From Lunatimonas salinarum (lineage in GTDB: Bacteria > Bacteroidota > Bacteroidia > Cytophagales > Cyclobacteriaceae), in assembly GCF_017811155.1 (NCBI RefSeq), contig NZ_JACVCV010000014.1:1-64000 (forward strand): a stretch of 64,000 nt of DNA, given 5' to 3'. Below are positions 34,928-44,215 of this stretch, one piece after another (the stretch's first letter is position 1; each line of letters begins with the position of its first letter). The translations under genes were made by a program, and so were the position numbers. The notes below the pieces were generated by a model. It had not been told where the DNA came from. It was given only the letters and a program-made list of their open reading frames with translations, and did no database searches.

Positions 34928-36313
34928 CTAAAAGTCAAAGTAAAGGAAATCCTGCTGTATCATGGAATTGAGAAAAACCATATCAAGCACGAAAAGCAGT
35001 ACCACCAAAATAGCATATCGAAGGGTGGGTCGAAACCGTTCACCCAGCTCCAAACTATTTGGGCAAAATAACAGAATAACTCCAGCCAGCCAGATAGGGG
35101 AGTCGTATTTATTGGGCACTAGAAAGAAATCCGTGGAACCCGGGAACGGCATCACCATGCGTTCGAGTAAGCTCAAGGCTTCGGAAAGATCTGCGGCCCG
35201 AAAGAATACCCAAGTGAAATTTACGAACAAAAAGGTAAAAATGATGGCGAAAGCATGCTGAATCCGGAATCGAAACCGTTGTAGGAGTTGGTAAAAGACC
35301 AATGCAAAGCCATGAAGCATTCCCCAGATCACAAAGGTCCAACCGGCTCCGTGCCAAATACCCCCTAGCAAAAAGGTCAGAAATAGGTTTGCCAGTGTCT
35401 TTGGCATGCCCTGCTTGCTACCACCAAGAGGGATATACACGTAATCCCTCAAAAACCTTCCCAACGTAATATGCCAGCGCCTCCAAAATTCTTTGATGCT
35501 TTTGGATTTATAAGGGGAGTCAAAATTGATCGGTAGGCGAACATTGAACATCAAAGCCAGTCCTATCGCCATGTCGGAGTAGCCGCTAAAGTCAAAGTAA
35601 AGCTGAATGGAATAGGCCAGTGAGGTTATCCAAGCCTCTGCGGTGCTTAGCAAAGCCGCATGGGCATAGCCTGTATTCGTAATTATCCCGAAGGTGTCCG
35701 CTATGACGATCTTCTTCGCTAGTCCCATCAGGAAAATGAATAATCCTTTGCTGAGATTAAACCCGTCTATTTTAAAGTTTGTGGAAGAATGGAATTGGGG
35801 CATCATCTCTTGGTGATGGACGATGGGGCCGGCTACTAGCTGGGGGAAGAAAGAAACAAAAACACCGTAGCTCACGGGGTTATATTCGGCGGTAAGACCC
35901 CGGTAACTGTCTACCAGGTATGCGATTTGCTGAAACGTGAAAAAGCTGATACCCAAAGGCAACACCACCTGAAGCAATGGCCAATCATTGGAAGACAGTG
36001 CATTTACGGTTTCTAGGAAGAAGTTAACGTATTTGTAGTAGAAAAGTACCCCCAAATTAGCGACTATCCCTGTGACAAGAAGCGCTTTTTTTCGGTAGGT
36101 TCTCATCAATGCCTTTCCAAGGGCAAAGTTGACGGCCATGGAACCGACAATAAGGGCTAAGTAGAGGGGATTCCACCAGCCATAAAAAAAGAGTGAAGTA
36201 GCTAGTAGCCACCACTTAGCGGCAATACTTCCAAAGAACCTAGCTAATAAGAAATAGAAAGCCAGCGTGAATGGGAGAAAAAGGAAAATGAATCCAAAGG
36301 AGTTAAAAAGCAT
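34928..36313 (-). CDS. MBOAT-family O-acyltransferase
   Basis: A 461-residue polytopic membrane acyltransferase of the AlgI/DltB type. About ten hydrophobic helices are visible. The catalytic His lies in GGIWHGAGWTF near residue 316, and YFDFSGYSDMAIGLALM and FWRRWHITLGRFLRDYVY (18 residues), both hallmarks of the AlgI branch, come before it. It passes acetyl or other acyl groups from a cytoplasmic donor across the membrane to a partner, here the SGNH-like protein encoded three bases downstream. The natural acceptor could be an exopolysaccharide, lipid or glycan. A candidate -7 box (TATCTTTA, minus, 36367-36374) lies upstream. Confidence 0.93.
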   Translation of the reverse strand: MLFNSFGFIFLFLPFTLAFYFLLARFFGSIAAKWWLLATSLFFYGWWNPLYLALIVGSMAVNFALGKALMRTYRKKALLVTGIVANLGVLFYYKYVNFFLETVNALSSNDWPLLQVVLPLGISFFTFQQIAYLVDSYRGLTAEYNPVSYGVFVSFFPQLVAGPIVHHQEMMPQFHSSTNFKIDGFNLSKGLFIFLMGLAKKIVIADTFGIITNTGYAHAALLSTAEAWITSLAYSIQLYFDFSGYSDMAIGLALMFNVRLPINFDSPYKSKSIKEFWRRWHITLGRFLRDYVYIPLGGSKQGMPKTLANLFLTFLLGGIWHGAGWTFVIWGMLHGFALVFYQLLQRFRFRIQHAFAIIFTFLFVNFTWVFFRAADLSEALSLLERMVMPFPGSTDFFLVPNKYDSPIWLAGVILLFCPNSLELGERFRPTLRYAILVVLLFVLDMVFLNSMIQQDFLYFDF

Positions 36314-36389
36314 GGCTGTTTTGTATTGGACGGCGTTCTCTGCAGCGAGAGGTGCCGATTATCTGCTAAAGATACGTGCAGATACGCAA

Positions 36390-36429
36390 AAAATAAAGGC
36401 TGTGAGGGAATCAATTCCGTCACAGCCTT
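36390..36429 (-). terminator. Terminator of the PqaA-like gene
   Basis: AAGGCTGTGA (36396-36405) pairs with TCACAGCCTT (36420-36429); the loop is itself a GGAAT/ATTCC hairpin, giving one long near-perfect stem. On the minus strand it is followed by a T-rich run. It lies 14 bases after the stop codon of the PqaA-like gene. Confidence 0.8.
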
Positions 36430-36442
36430 GAATGGAAGGGTT

Positions 36443-37900
36443 CTACCTCTTTGGAGTACCTTTTGGTGTTTCTGGTTTATAGGCTTCAAAGGGATAGGTT
36501 TCCGGTAAGACTTTGACACCGGTGGTAACCTTTATAGGGGCATTTCCTGCATACGTCAGCTCTACGAAATGGCCCTTCCACCCTTTTTCAGGCGCTTGAA
36601 TGGGGATGCTGTATGTCCCGCTCTGTTGTAAAGGAATTACCGTGTCTTTCCAGTGAGGGCCAAAAACATCGATCCGAAAATCCCGGGCATCGGGATTATG
36701 CGCCTCCCAAAGCTTTACCTGCACCGGTGGGTTTTGAGTGTCTATCGTTAGGTTGATGTGGGTGTCGGTAACCTCCCAAGAATATTCCGGACGGGGTTGA
36801 TTGGTGAGAATGCGTTTGTAAAAGCCCAGTAGAATCTGAACGGCGTCTGAATTATCCAGCGAGTGTCCGGCATTTGGGATGTAGGCGAGGTGTTTTTCGC
36901 CCGACAGATCATCCCAGTAGAATTTCCAGCTATCCGGGAGGAAAAATTGGTCTCCCGAACCATTGATCAACAATTTGGGAAGATCTTTATATGCTCCTAT
37001 GAATGAGTAGGGCTCAGTGATTTCCAGTAGCCTATCGTATTCTTCCGAACCCATCCAGTCCATTATACCCTCCCTCACGTAGTCCTTTACTGCGGGTGCC
37101 CAAAATCCGTAGCTTCTCCAGTGGTGTTGGAAGGAGGGCACGAGATTTAGCAGGTCGATCACGATAGGTGCCATACCCACTACCCGGTCGTCCATGGCTG
37201 CCGTGGTCCAGGTGGTCCAACCTCGTTTGGATCCACCCGCTACCACGTATTTTCCGAGGTTAAGCCCCAGTTCCTTTCCAGTATAGTCGACCACTGCATC
37301 CATGGCATGGATCACTGCCTTGGTCATAGGAAGTCTCGCCAACCAAATGGCCTCTTCGTCTTTGGCACCGCGCTCCATAAACTCTCTCCATCCGTAGGCG
37401 ATCAGTCCATCTTCCACCCGGCCCTCAACCGTGTCGCCAACGAACGTGACCGGCTGAAAGGGGATGTTGTGAACTTTGATTGCGGTAGAATTGGTGGCGA
37501 GGGCAGCTTCTACCAGCATCTGATCCGGTTGTTCAGGTAGCTTTGTGTTGGTACTACCTCCCGAAATCATGAGAAAAGAGGTGTCGTGCTCCAATTTCTT
37601 TGGGATCACAAAGGATACCCAGTGCCACCAAAGCGTCTCCGTTACCTCTTTTTCGCTGAGCCAGTTTTGCGACTCCAAGCGGATCACGTAGTAGTCGTAC
37701 CCTTCCGCTTCTGCATGGTGCACCATCTCGTACGAAGTTGCCGGGTCAGCTAGTGCCACGTATTCTTTCAAGGGGTTGGAAGGCGGGGGGGTATCTGCTG
37801 TGGTTGTTTCTGTAGCAGATGGTTGACACGCCTGCATAACCGTTGCAAAAACAACAAGAAATAAGGTCTGGATTTTACGTTCAAAAAGGAAACTGCGCAT
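36443..37900 (-). CDS. PhoPQ-activated pathogenicity-related (PqaA-like) protein
   Basis: A 485-residue exported protein of the PqaA family of alpha/beta hydrolases. A signal, with a lipoprotein-like cysteine in MQACQP near residue 25, opens the chain. The family core follows: YYVIRLESQNWL, WWHWVSFVIPK, FLMISGGSTN, and a nucleophile-elbow-like AGGSKRGWTTW near residue 215 with Ser as candidate nucleophile; later NAGHSLDN may supply the His. Homologues are named from a Salmonella gene under PhoPQ control, but no enzymatic activity is firmly assigned. It is the last gene of a minus-strand group of Planctomycetes-type proteins, though a 75-base gap leaves room for its own promoter. Confidence 0.85.
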   Translation of the reverse strand: MRSFLFERKIQTLFLVVFATVMQACQPSATETTTADTPPPSNPLKEYVALADPATSYEMVHHAEAEGYDYYVIRLESQNWLSEKEVTETLWWHWVSFVIPKKLEHDTSFLMISGGSTNTKLPEQPDQMLVEAALATNSTAIKVHNIPFQPVTFVGDTVEGRVEDGLIAYGWREFMERGAKDEEAIWLARLPMTKAVIHAMDAVVDYTGKELGLNLGKYVVAGGSKRGWTTWTTAAMDDRVVGMAPIVIDLLNLVPSFQHHWRSYGFWAPAVKDYVREGIMDWMGSEEYDRLLEITEPYSFIGAYKDLPKLLINGSGDQFFLPDSWKFYWDDLSGEKHLAYIPNAGHSLDNSDAVQILLGFYKRILTNQPRPEYSWEVTDTHINLTIDTQNPPVQVKLWEAHNPDARDFRIDVFGPHWKDTVIPLQQSGTYSIPIQAPEKGWKGHFVELTYAGNAPIKVTTGVKVLPETYPFEAYKPETPKGTPKR

Positions 37901-37975
37901 ACTGATTTAATTAGAGAGTGTACTTTATTTTACCATACAATAATACGGCTTATTGCGCTAGGTGTACCATTCAAT

Positions 37976-39496
37976 TCACTGAAAAAGTGGGCCTTCCTCG
38001 ATATGGAAGGTGATGTCCGGCCGGTAGGTCTGCAAGGCTTCTATAATATCCAGTTTCACGGGGGTACCGAAAATGTAGACTTCCTTCAGTTGTGGTATGT
38101 CCAGCAGGTGGAATATATTGCCCGGCACCAGAGGGGTAAAGGAGATATTGAGGGTTTCCAGCTTTTGGTGCGTATGGAAATAGGGAAGCCCGGATCCATC
38201 TATTCGTGTCTTTTGGACAAATAGCTTTTGGAGGTTGGCCATTTTGGCAATAAAAAACAGTTCGTCGTCAGAGACATCCGCAGAAGCAAGGGAAACCGAA
38301 GAAAAATAAGGAAAGTAGGGCTCCAACTCCAGTAGTTCCGCATTCGAGAATCGCTTTGGAGGAAAATTCATGCGAAGCCTGAAAAAGGAGCCCTCTGCTT
38401 CTGTATCCTGTTCTATCTGAACACTTAGTTTCAAAGCCAGCTTCTCCAAATCAGCAGCAACTTCCTCAAATGCCTCTTTCTCCAAACTCAGACGTTGTTG
38501 GGCTTGCTGCACTTTGGGCAGCAAGGCTTGAAGGGTAGGCGCAATGGTAGGATCATTAAGTAGTTGCATGATGGGAAGTTCTTTTTCTGCTCCGTTTTCA
38601 ATCCAATAGGTAATCAGCTGGATTTCCTCTTCAGAAAGGCCGGGTTTGCCCTCTGGGGGCATACGTTCATCGTCAGATACCGGCAGGTGCACCCGAACAA
38701 GCAGTTCGCTTTCCAAAGGGTTGCCGGGTATCAGGGCAATTTTTCCGCTTTTGCCTGCTTTCAGCAGCTGATCGTGCGTAGTCATCAGTAGGTCTCCCTT
38801 AGTCTTGTTGTCGTTGTGGCAGTTTAGACACTTGGAATCAAGAATGGTATGGATGACGTCTTCGTAAACCAAGAGTTCTTCCCGAGGTTTCAAAGGGACT
38901 TCACTCCCGGGAAACAGTCTTGATAGGGGTTCAGTCAGAAAATCCTGTCCGTGGGTAAGCGAACCGCCAATGTGGCTGGTATAGGCGAGGGCTCCGTTCG
39001 TTAGTAACAAAAGTCCAACGAAAACGGGGTTTTTGGCTGCATGGGGCGTGTTTTGTTTCTGGTAAAAGTAGTAGGTCGTCGTCAGGCAAATTCCTACACC
39101 GGTAAGAATTCCACCATACAAGTGGTTGTAAACGGTGTCTCCGGTGTAATTTTCGGATATAAAAAGGAAGTAACCTGCAAAAGCGGCACCAAAAGCAGTC
39201 AGGCAGCCCATGATCAGTAATCCTTGCACCAAGAGTGGATGAATAAATACCGGTTGATACCGACCGATCACGACAAAGACCGCAGTCAGCATGATGATGA
39301 CGATGGGAAAGTGTAGGATCAATGGGTGAAATCGTCCGGCCAAAACCAGTACGGAGGAGACGTCGCGTAAAGAGGTTGGGAGAAAGGTTAGGCCGAGAAT
39401 CAGTGATGCTAGCAACAGAGGCAGAATGATTCCCCAAATGCCGGAACTTTTGGTTTTCCCGGTATTTGGAGAATCATTGAAGTTGGATCTTGTCAT
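37976..39496 (-). CDS. Membrane cytochrome c protein with leucine-rich tail
   Basis: A membrane protein of 506 residues from the ATG at 39496 (the longer frame to 39526 needs a TTG). Four to five transmembrane helices fill residues 18-175. A Planctomycetes-type cytochrome c domain (PSCyt1-like) follows, with CLNCH at 223-227 and the usual DERMPPEGKPGLSEEEI segment. The last 130 residues contain leucine-rich-repeat-like strands (LEPYFPYFSSVSLASADV; LQKLFVQKTRIDGSGL). The layout suggests a haem-bearing, membrane-anchored electron carrier with a protein-binding tail. It belongs to the DUF1592-DUF1552 group and lies 55 bases after the DUF1552 gene. The specific role is unknown. Confidence 0.8.
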   Translation of the reverse strand: MTRSNFNDSPNTGKTKSSGIWGIILPLLLASLILGLTFLPTSLRDVSSVLVLAGRFHPLILHFPIVIIMLTAVFVVIGRYQPVFIHPLLVQGLLIMGCLTAFGAAFAGYFLFISENYTGDTVYNHLYGGILTGVGICLTTTYYFYQKQNTPHAAKNPVFVGLLLLTNGALAYTSHIGGSLTHGQDFLTEPLSRLFPGSEVPLKPREELLVYEDVIHTILDSKCLNCHNDNKTKGDLLMTTHDQLLKAGKSGKIALIPGNPLESELLVRVHLPVSDDERMPPEGKPGLSEEEIQLITYWIENGAEKELPIMQLLNDPTIAPTLQALLPKVQQAQQRLSLEKEAFEEVAADLEKLALKLSVQIEQDTEAEGSFFRLRMNFPPKRFSNAELLELEPYFPYFSSVSLASADVSDDELFFIAKMANLQKLFVQKTRIDGSGLPYFHTHQKLETLNISFTPLVPGNIFHLLDIPQLKEVYIFGTPVKLDIIEALQTYRPDITFHIEEGPLFQ

Positions 39497-39551
39497 AAGA
39501 ATACGAGCCTTCCGGGAAGGTTTCAACGCACAACAGTCTTGGCAGGCGGGC

Positions 39552-40934
39552 TTAAACTAAAATTTCATGTAGGGTTCGTGTGCTGTCTGCAAACTTGGTG
39601 GTGTTCATTCCTATAGTCTGCATCCACGTGGCATACAGGTTAGCCAGTGGGGTGTTGTCTTCAAAAATCAGGTTTTGACCTGTTTTGATTTTTCCCCCAC
39701 CTCGTCCGGCCACGATGATGGGCAGGTCTCTTGGAGAGTGTCGATTACCATCACGTAAGCCAGAGGCAAACATCACCAAGGAATTGTCTAGTAGGCTTCG
39801 GTCACCTTCTTTGATCGATTTAAGTTTTTCGCAGAAGTATCCGTACTGTTCCAAGTGCCATTTCGTTATGCGGTCGTATTGCTCCAGGTTGCTTTCGTTG
39901 TTCATGTGGTGTGACAGCGAGTGGTGGGCACCGGTTACCCCATCCAAAAATGAGAAATTGCGGTTACTTACCGAGTTGCCGTACATAAAGCTTAGCACCC
40001 TTGTTGCGTCACTCCAAAGTGCCAATGCCATGATGTCGTACATGAGCCTCGTTTTTTCCGTGATGTCTATCCCGGCATTTAGCTCGGTATATTCGTCGAT
40101 GTTGATGTGCAGTCTATTCAACTCCTTGCGAATGTCCGGAGTGATTTTATTCTCGAAGTCCTTGATGCTGGTTTGATTGGAGATGCGTTTTTCGATGGAG
40201 CGGATGGATTCTAAGTATTCCTCCAGTTTGTCTTGATCTGACCGTCCCAGGTTGTTTTTTAGGGACTTGGCATCTTCCTTTACCGCATCCAATATACTAT
40301 GTTTATGCGGATTTTCTCCTTTTGCCGGCCCATCTACAAACGATTTGAAAAGCCGATCGAAGGCAAGTCGGGGATCAATTTCTTTCGACAACGGTGTAGT
40401 TGGGTTTTTCCAGGAAATACTGGATGCATACAGCCGGGTAAATCCCACGTTAATATCTACCCCCGTAGCTATTCGGTCAAGTCCATATTCCAGTGAAGGA
40501 AAAAGGGTTTCGTTTTTGTAGTATTCGGCAATGAGTTGGTCAACCGAAATACCGCCGGCATTGATGTTGTCTCCTGCTGTTTTGGTGATAGGCATAGAGG
40601 TCAGCAAGTTGGCATCCTTGGCATAGTGGCCATCTGCTCCTTGAAATATGGAATTCTTGTTCATCATTTGGCCGAGGACCAAGATGTCATTTTTCAGAGA
40701 TTTCAGGGGCTGAAGTGTAGGCGAGAGTTCAAAGTGCGTTCCTACACCGGAGGGAGTCCAGCGGTCCGGATGTACACCGTTTGGCATGAAGATAAAAGCA
40801 GACCGAACCGGGTATTGCGGATGGGTGCTTGCCGAGGCGGTGAGTGGAAACATGGCTTCCAAAAAAGGAAGTGCTACTGCAGCTCCCACACCTTTTAACA
40901 TTTTTCGCCTGGAGATATGCCACTTCTTTCTCAT
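39552..40934 (-). CDS. Tat-exported DUF1552 protein
   Basis: A 460-residue DUF1552 protein. The N-terminus has a twin-arginine signal, SRRKMLKGVGAA, and then PFLEAMFP, characteristic of this family. The body contains SAFIFMPNGVHP, a conserved GADGHYAKDANLLT-type segment (14 residues) and SHHMNNESNLEQYDRI; the C-terminus has SGLRDGNRHSPRDLPI. The fold is thought to be alkaline-phosphatase or sulfatase-like, but the function is not established. It is nearly always encoded next to a DUF1592 cytochrome c protein, as here (91 bases downstream of it), so the two form a functional pair outside the cytoplasmic membrane. Confidence 0.9.
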   Translation of the reverse strand: MRKKWHISRRKMLKGVGAAVALPFLEAMFPLTASASTHPQYPVRSAFIFMPNGVHPDRWTPSGVGTHFELSPTLQPLKSLKNDILVLGQMMNKNSIFQGADGHYAKDANLLTSMPITKTAGDNINAGGISVDQLIAEYYKNETLFPSLEYGLDRIATGVDINVGFTRLYASSISWKNPTTPLSKEIDPRLAFDRLFKSFVDGPAKGENPHKHSILDAVKEDAKSLKNNLGRSDQDKLEEYLESIRSIEKRISNQTSIKDFENKITPDIRKELNRLHINIDEYTELNAGIDITEKTRLMYDIMALALWSDATRVLSFMYGNSVSNRNFSFLDGVTGAHHSLSHHMNNESNLEQYDRITKWHLEQYGYFCEKLKSIKEGDRSLLDNSLVMFASGLRDGNRHSPRDLPIIVAGRGGGKIKTGQNLIFEDNTPLANLYATWMQTIGMNTTKFADSTRTLHEILV

Positions 40935-41025
40935 TTCAGTGAGGGTTGATTGGGTTACAAATATTGCTAATGAGCAAGTTAGCTAGTTTATCCGGTTTAT
41001 CAAACCGGATAAAGCGGCCACTTCC

Positions 41026-42990
41026 TTAGATTTCAGTTGATCGTTTTTGAAAGTCTTTGATCTTCATTCGGAACGGGTAACTTTTTACCAGTTCTCCAAT
41101 GAAGCTTTTTGGATGAAAGTCATTGCTCAGGAGGTTTTCTGTCAAGTCCCGTATGGCAATTTCATCCGAAAACAACACGCCTCTACCTACTGCATACGAT
41201 AGGAACTTCCGGCTAATGTTCCGAGCAAACTTCTCTTTATCAGCAAGCAGCAATTGCTTAAGTTCTTGGGGCCCTGCAAATTTTTCACCGGTACTCAAAA
41301 CTCCGGAAGGGTCGATGGGAATATTTCCGTAGCTGTCCCTCCATTTGCCCACCGCGTCGAAATTTTCGAGCCCTATACCGAGTGGGTCCATCTTCTCGTG
41401 GCAGGACTGACAGGCCGGATCCGATCGGTGCCGCTCCAGTAAGGCACGCAGCCCCAGGTCTTCATGCAGCCCGTCGTCTTCTGGGAGTTCGCTCACATCC
41501 GGTGGTGGCGGAGGAGGGCTGGTGCCCAAAATTTCTTCCATCACCCATTTTCCACGTAGAACCGGACTCGTTCTAGTGGGAAGGGAGGTCACAGTGAGTA
41601 CGCTCCCCATGCCTAACAATCCTCCTCGTATGCCATCTGTTACCCGCACCAACTGGAAGTCATCGCCATTTACACCGTCTAATCCATAAAAGTCAGCAAG
41701 TTCTTTGTTGACAAAGGTGTAGTTGCTGTTGATTAGCTCCAGAAAATTGTTTCCTTCCGTCAGTACATGGTGAAAATAGGCCGTCGTTTCTTTGTACATG
41801 GCGTCCTTGATTGCTTCTGTAAATTGAGGGAAGCGGCTTGCATCGGCTAGTGGGGCGTTAGGATCCTTTAGCTTGGTAATTCCCAGCCACTGACTCACAA
41901 AGGATTCTGAGAACCGCAAAGCTTTTGGATCATTCAGCATGCGGTCTACCTGCCTATCCAGCACATCCTCTGATTGTAATTTTGCCTCCGCTGCTAACTG
42001 AAATAGTTCATCATCCGGCATACTGGACCACAGGAAATAAGACAAGCGCGTGGCCATTTCAAAATCGTTCAGCGGAACGGGTCTTTCCAGATCGGGCTCT
42101 TCTTCCATTTTGTATAGAAAAGAGGGTGCAATCAGAATGGCTTTATAAACCTCGGCCATGCTTCGGTCGAAACGTTCGGGGTTTTTTAGTAAATGGTTGG
42201 CTGTATAAACGTCCCGGAATAATTTGGTGAGTTTTTCCTTTTCCTCTGCCTTCAGGAATCTGCGATATGCCTTGCTGGCGAAGGGGTATATGACTTCTTC
42301 AGCAGCGTTTTTTACACGGATTTCCGGGTCGTAATCTGCGTTAAAGATGGATTTGAACCAGTCGACAACCTGCTCCCAAAGGCTGACCCGGAATGCTATG
42401 GGAACTGCTTTTCGCCATTTCTTTTCATCCTTGTACAGTGTTTCTATGATCTCTTCCGCAGCATCGAAGTAGCGCTCCATCTTGAGAGGGGTGAAAAACA
42501 GTGCCCTTCCCTGGTTATCAAAACCTCCTCCTCCCGATCCGTCTGAGGGAAAGCGGTTTTTGGCATCGAAACTAATGCCTGTTAAATCCAACACCGTGTA
42601 ATGATATTCGGTATGGTTTAGCCTCCGAATCACCACTTTGCCCGGTGTTTTGTTTTCAAGGGATTTAATGAGGATGTCATTGACTCCGTCTACCAAGGTG
42701 TGGTATTCAGCAGCAGACAAAGGGGGTTTATTGCTCGGAGGCATCGCCATTCCTTTGACCTCGTCAATCACCTTGAGCCAAAACTGCCCATCTTTGATCA
42801 CTCTTCCTTCTTCCTCGTAGATTTCCAGATTGACGCCGCCCTTAGGGTTCCCGACGTTGTGGCAGGAGTAACAGTGATTTCGCAAGACAGGAATGATGTC
42901 TTTAGCGAAGCTCAGCGTTTCCTGTGCTGCGGCGGGGTAGCAAGTAAGGAACACAATAAGCAGTCCAGCGAAATTGCCTGTAAGTCTCAT
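41026..42990 (-). CDS. DUF1592-type cytochrome c protein
   Basis: A 654-residue exported protein with the Planctomycetes multi-domain order. A signal peptide (ending near AAAQ) precedes a PSCyt1-like cytochrome domain with CYSCH at 40-44. DUF1587, DUF1595, DUF1592, DUF1588 and DUF1585-type segments follow, for example VIRRLNHTEYHYTVLDLTG, RLSYFLWSSMPDDEL and SLPTRTSPVLRGKWV. A second haem-type motif CQSCH lies near residue 540. Function is unknown, though an oxidative role on large extracellular substrates has been suggested for the family. It is the first gene of the group and has a good promoter. Confidence 0.9.
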   Translation of the reverse strand: MRLTGNFAGLLIVFLTCYPAAAQETLSFAKDIIPVLRNHCYSCHNVGNPKGGVNLEIYEEEGRVIKDGQFWLKVIDEVKGMAMPPSNKPPLSAAEYHTLVDGVNDILIKSLENKTPGKVVIRRLNHTEYHYTVLDLTGISFDAKNRFPSDGSGGGGFDNQGRALFFTPLKMERYFDAAEEIIETLYKDEKKWRKAVPIAFRVSLWEQVVDWFKSIFNADYDPEIRVKNAAEEVIYPFASKAYRRFLKAEEKEKLTKLFRDVYTANHLLKNPERFDRSMAEVYKAILIAPSFLYKMEEEPDLERPVPLNDFEMATRLSYFLWSSMPDDELFQLAAEAKLQSEDVLDRQVDRMLNDPKALRFSESFVSQWLGITKLKDPNAPLADASRFPQFTEAIKDAMYKETTAYFHHVLTEGNNFLELINSNYTFVNKELADFYGLDGVNGDDFQLVRVTDGIRGGLLGMGSVLTVTSLPTRTSPVLRGKWVMEEILGTSPPPPPPDVSELPEDDGLHEDLGLRALLERHRSDPACQSCHEKMDPLGIGLENFDAVGKWRDSYGNIPIDPSGVLSTGEKFAGPQELKQLLLADKEKFARNISRKFLSYAVGRGVLFSDEIAIRDLTENLLSNDFHPKSFIGELVKSYPFRMKIKDFQKRSTEI

Positions 42991-43032
42991 ATAGCCAAAT
43001 TTTCAGCCATTCACTTAGGGTAAATTTAGCTG

Positions 43033-43063
43033 AAAATATAAGTAAATTATTGTTTTAATTCAA
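43033..43063 (-). promoter_or_regulatory. Promoter of the DUF1592-DUF1552 group
   Basis: On the minus strand: TTG (43061-43063), 20 bases, TATATTTT (43033-43040), one mismatch from the -7 consensus. The leader to the DUF1592 start codon would be about 35 bases. Confidence 0.55.
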
Positions 43064-43138
43064 CAGCCTTTTGATGAAAGGAAAAATAGTAACAGCCAAA
43101 TTAGTTTGACCTACGAATTAGCGAGGGTGATCTATGGC

Positions 43139-43173
43139 AAAAAAAAGCTGGTTAACAAATTGCGTTAACCAGC
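43139..43173 (-). terminator. sucD terminator
   Basis: GCTGGTTAAC (43147-43156) and GTTAACCAGC (43164-43173) form a perfect 10-base stem with a 7-base loop; on the minus strand eight T follow. It lies 31 bases after the sucD stop codon. Confidence 0.9.
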
Positions 43174-43203
43174 ATACCTAGTATAAATGGGCAAAAGACG
43201 TAC

Positions 43204-44085
43204 TTAGGCGTCTACTCCCAGTGCTTTTGCCATTACTTCTCCAATTTCTCCTGGTGTTTCGGCTACATAGATGCCGTTTTCCCGCATGATTCTCATTTTA
43301 GCTTCCGCCGTGTCGTCTTTTCCACCGATGATTGCGCCCGCGTGGCCCATCCTTCGACCCGCAGGGGCGGTCTGTCCTGCGATAAAACCAACCACTGGCT
43401 TTTTATTGCCGTTCTCTTTGATCCATCGGGCAGCATCCGCTTCGTAGTTACCTCCGATTTCACCGATCATGACGATGGCATCGGTCTCTGGGTCTTCCAT
43501 TAGCAATTGTACAGCTTCTTTGGTAGAGGTACCGATGATAGGATCCCCTCCAATGCCAATAGCAGTAGATACCCCCAGACCGGCCTTGCTGATCTGATCT
43601 GCTGCCTCGTAAGTGAGTGTTCCGGATTTGGATACTACACCTACCCTACCTGGCTTAAACACAAAGCCTGGCATGATGCCAACCTTGGCTTCGCCTGGAG
43701 TGATAACCCCTGGGCAATTCGGTCCAATGAGTGTAGCTCCTTTTTTCTTCACATAAGGCTTCACTTTCATCATGTCCTTAACCGGGATTCCCTCGGTGAT
43801 GGTAATGATTACTTTAATTCCCGCATCCGCAGCTTCCAAAATCGCATCGGCGGCAAATGCCGGAGGCACAAAAATAATGGAGGTGTCTGCACCAGTGGCT
43901 ACTACGGCATCCTCTACCGTATTGAAAACGGGCTTGGAAAGGTGCGTGCTGCCACCTTTGCCAGGAGTTACTCCTCCCACGACATTTGTACCGTACTCGA
44001 TCATCTGCTGTGCATGAAAGGAGCCTTCGTTTCCGGTGAAACCCTGCACGATGACTTTTGAACTGCTATTTATTAATACACTCAT
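43204..44085 (-). CDS. sucD: Succinyl-CoA synthetase alpha subunit
   Basis: SucD, 293 residues from the ATG at 44085 ([18 protein letters not shown]), the length and N-terminus expected; the frame to 44112 is not needed. It binds CoA and carries the phospho-His of the ADP/GDP-forming succinyl-CoA synthetase of the TCA cycle. CoA-binding [27 protein letters not shown] and the active-site region [12 protein letters not shown] are present. The beta subunit gene sucC is not adjacent, which is common in this phylum. Own promoter and terminator flank it. Confidence 0.96.
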   Translation of the reverse strand: MSVLINSSSKVIVQGFTGNEGSFHAQQMIEYGTNVVGGVTPGKGGSTHLSKPVFNTVEDAVVATGADTSIIFVPPAFAADAILEAADAGIKVIITITEGIPVKDMMKVKPYVKKKGATLIGPNCPGVITPGEAKVGIMPGFVFKPGRVGVVSKSGTLTYEAADQISKAGLGVSTAIGIGGDPIIGTSTKEAVQLLMEDPETDAIVMIGEIGGNYEADAARWIKENGNKKPVVGFIAGQTAPAGRRMGHAGAIIGGKDDTAEAKMRIMRENGIYVAETPGEIGEVMAKALGVDA

Positions 44086-44109
44086 AATGCGATTTTTAAA
44101 GATCCGTTG

Positions 44110-44139
44110 CAAAAATAGAAGTTTACACCCTTTCGCAAA
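44110..44139 (-). promoter_or_regulatory. Promoter of sucD
   Basis: On the minus strand: TTTG (44136-44139), 18 bases, TATTTTTG (44110-44117). The -7 box is an exact consensus match; the spacing is slightly short. The leader to the ATG at 44085 is about 20 bases. Confidence 0.55.
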
Positions 44140-44215
44140 AAGAATTGCTAAACAATATCAATTTAATTTAGAGAATAGATAACTTTTTATAATTTTAAAA
44201 TTATAACAGCAAGGC

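Noticed and set aside
44086-44112. Longer N-terminus for SucD
   Set aside because: The consensus promoter -7 box lies at 44110-44117, so transcription would start downstream of that codon; MSVLINSS is the family start.
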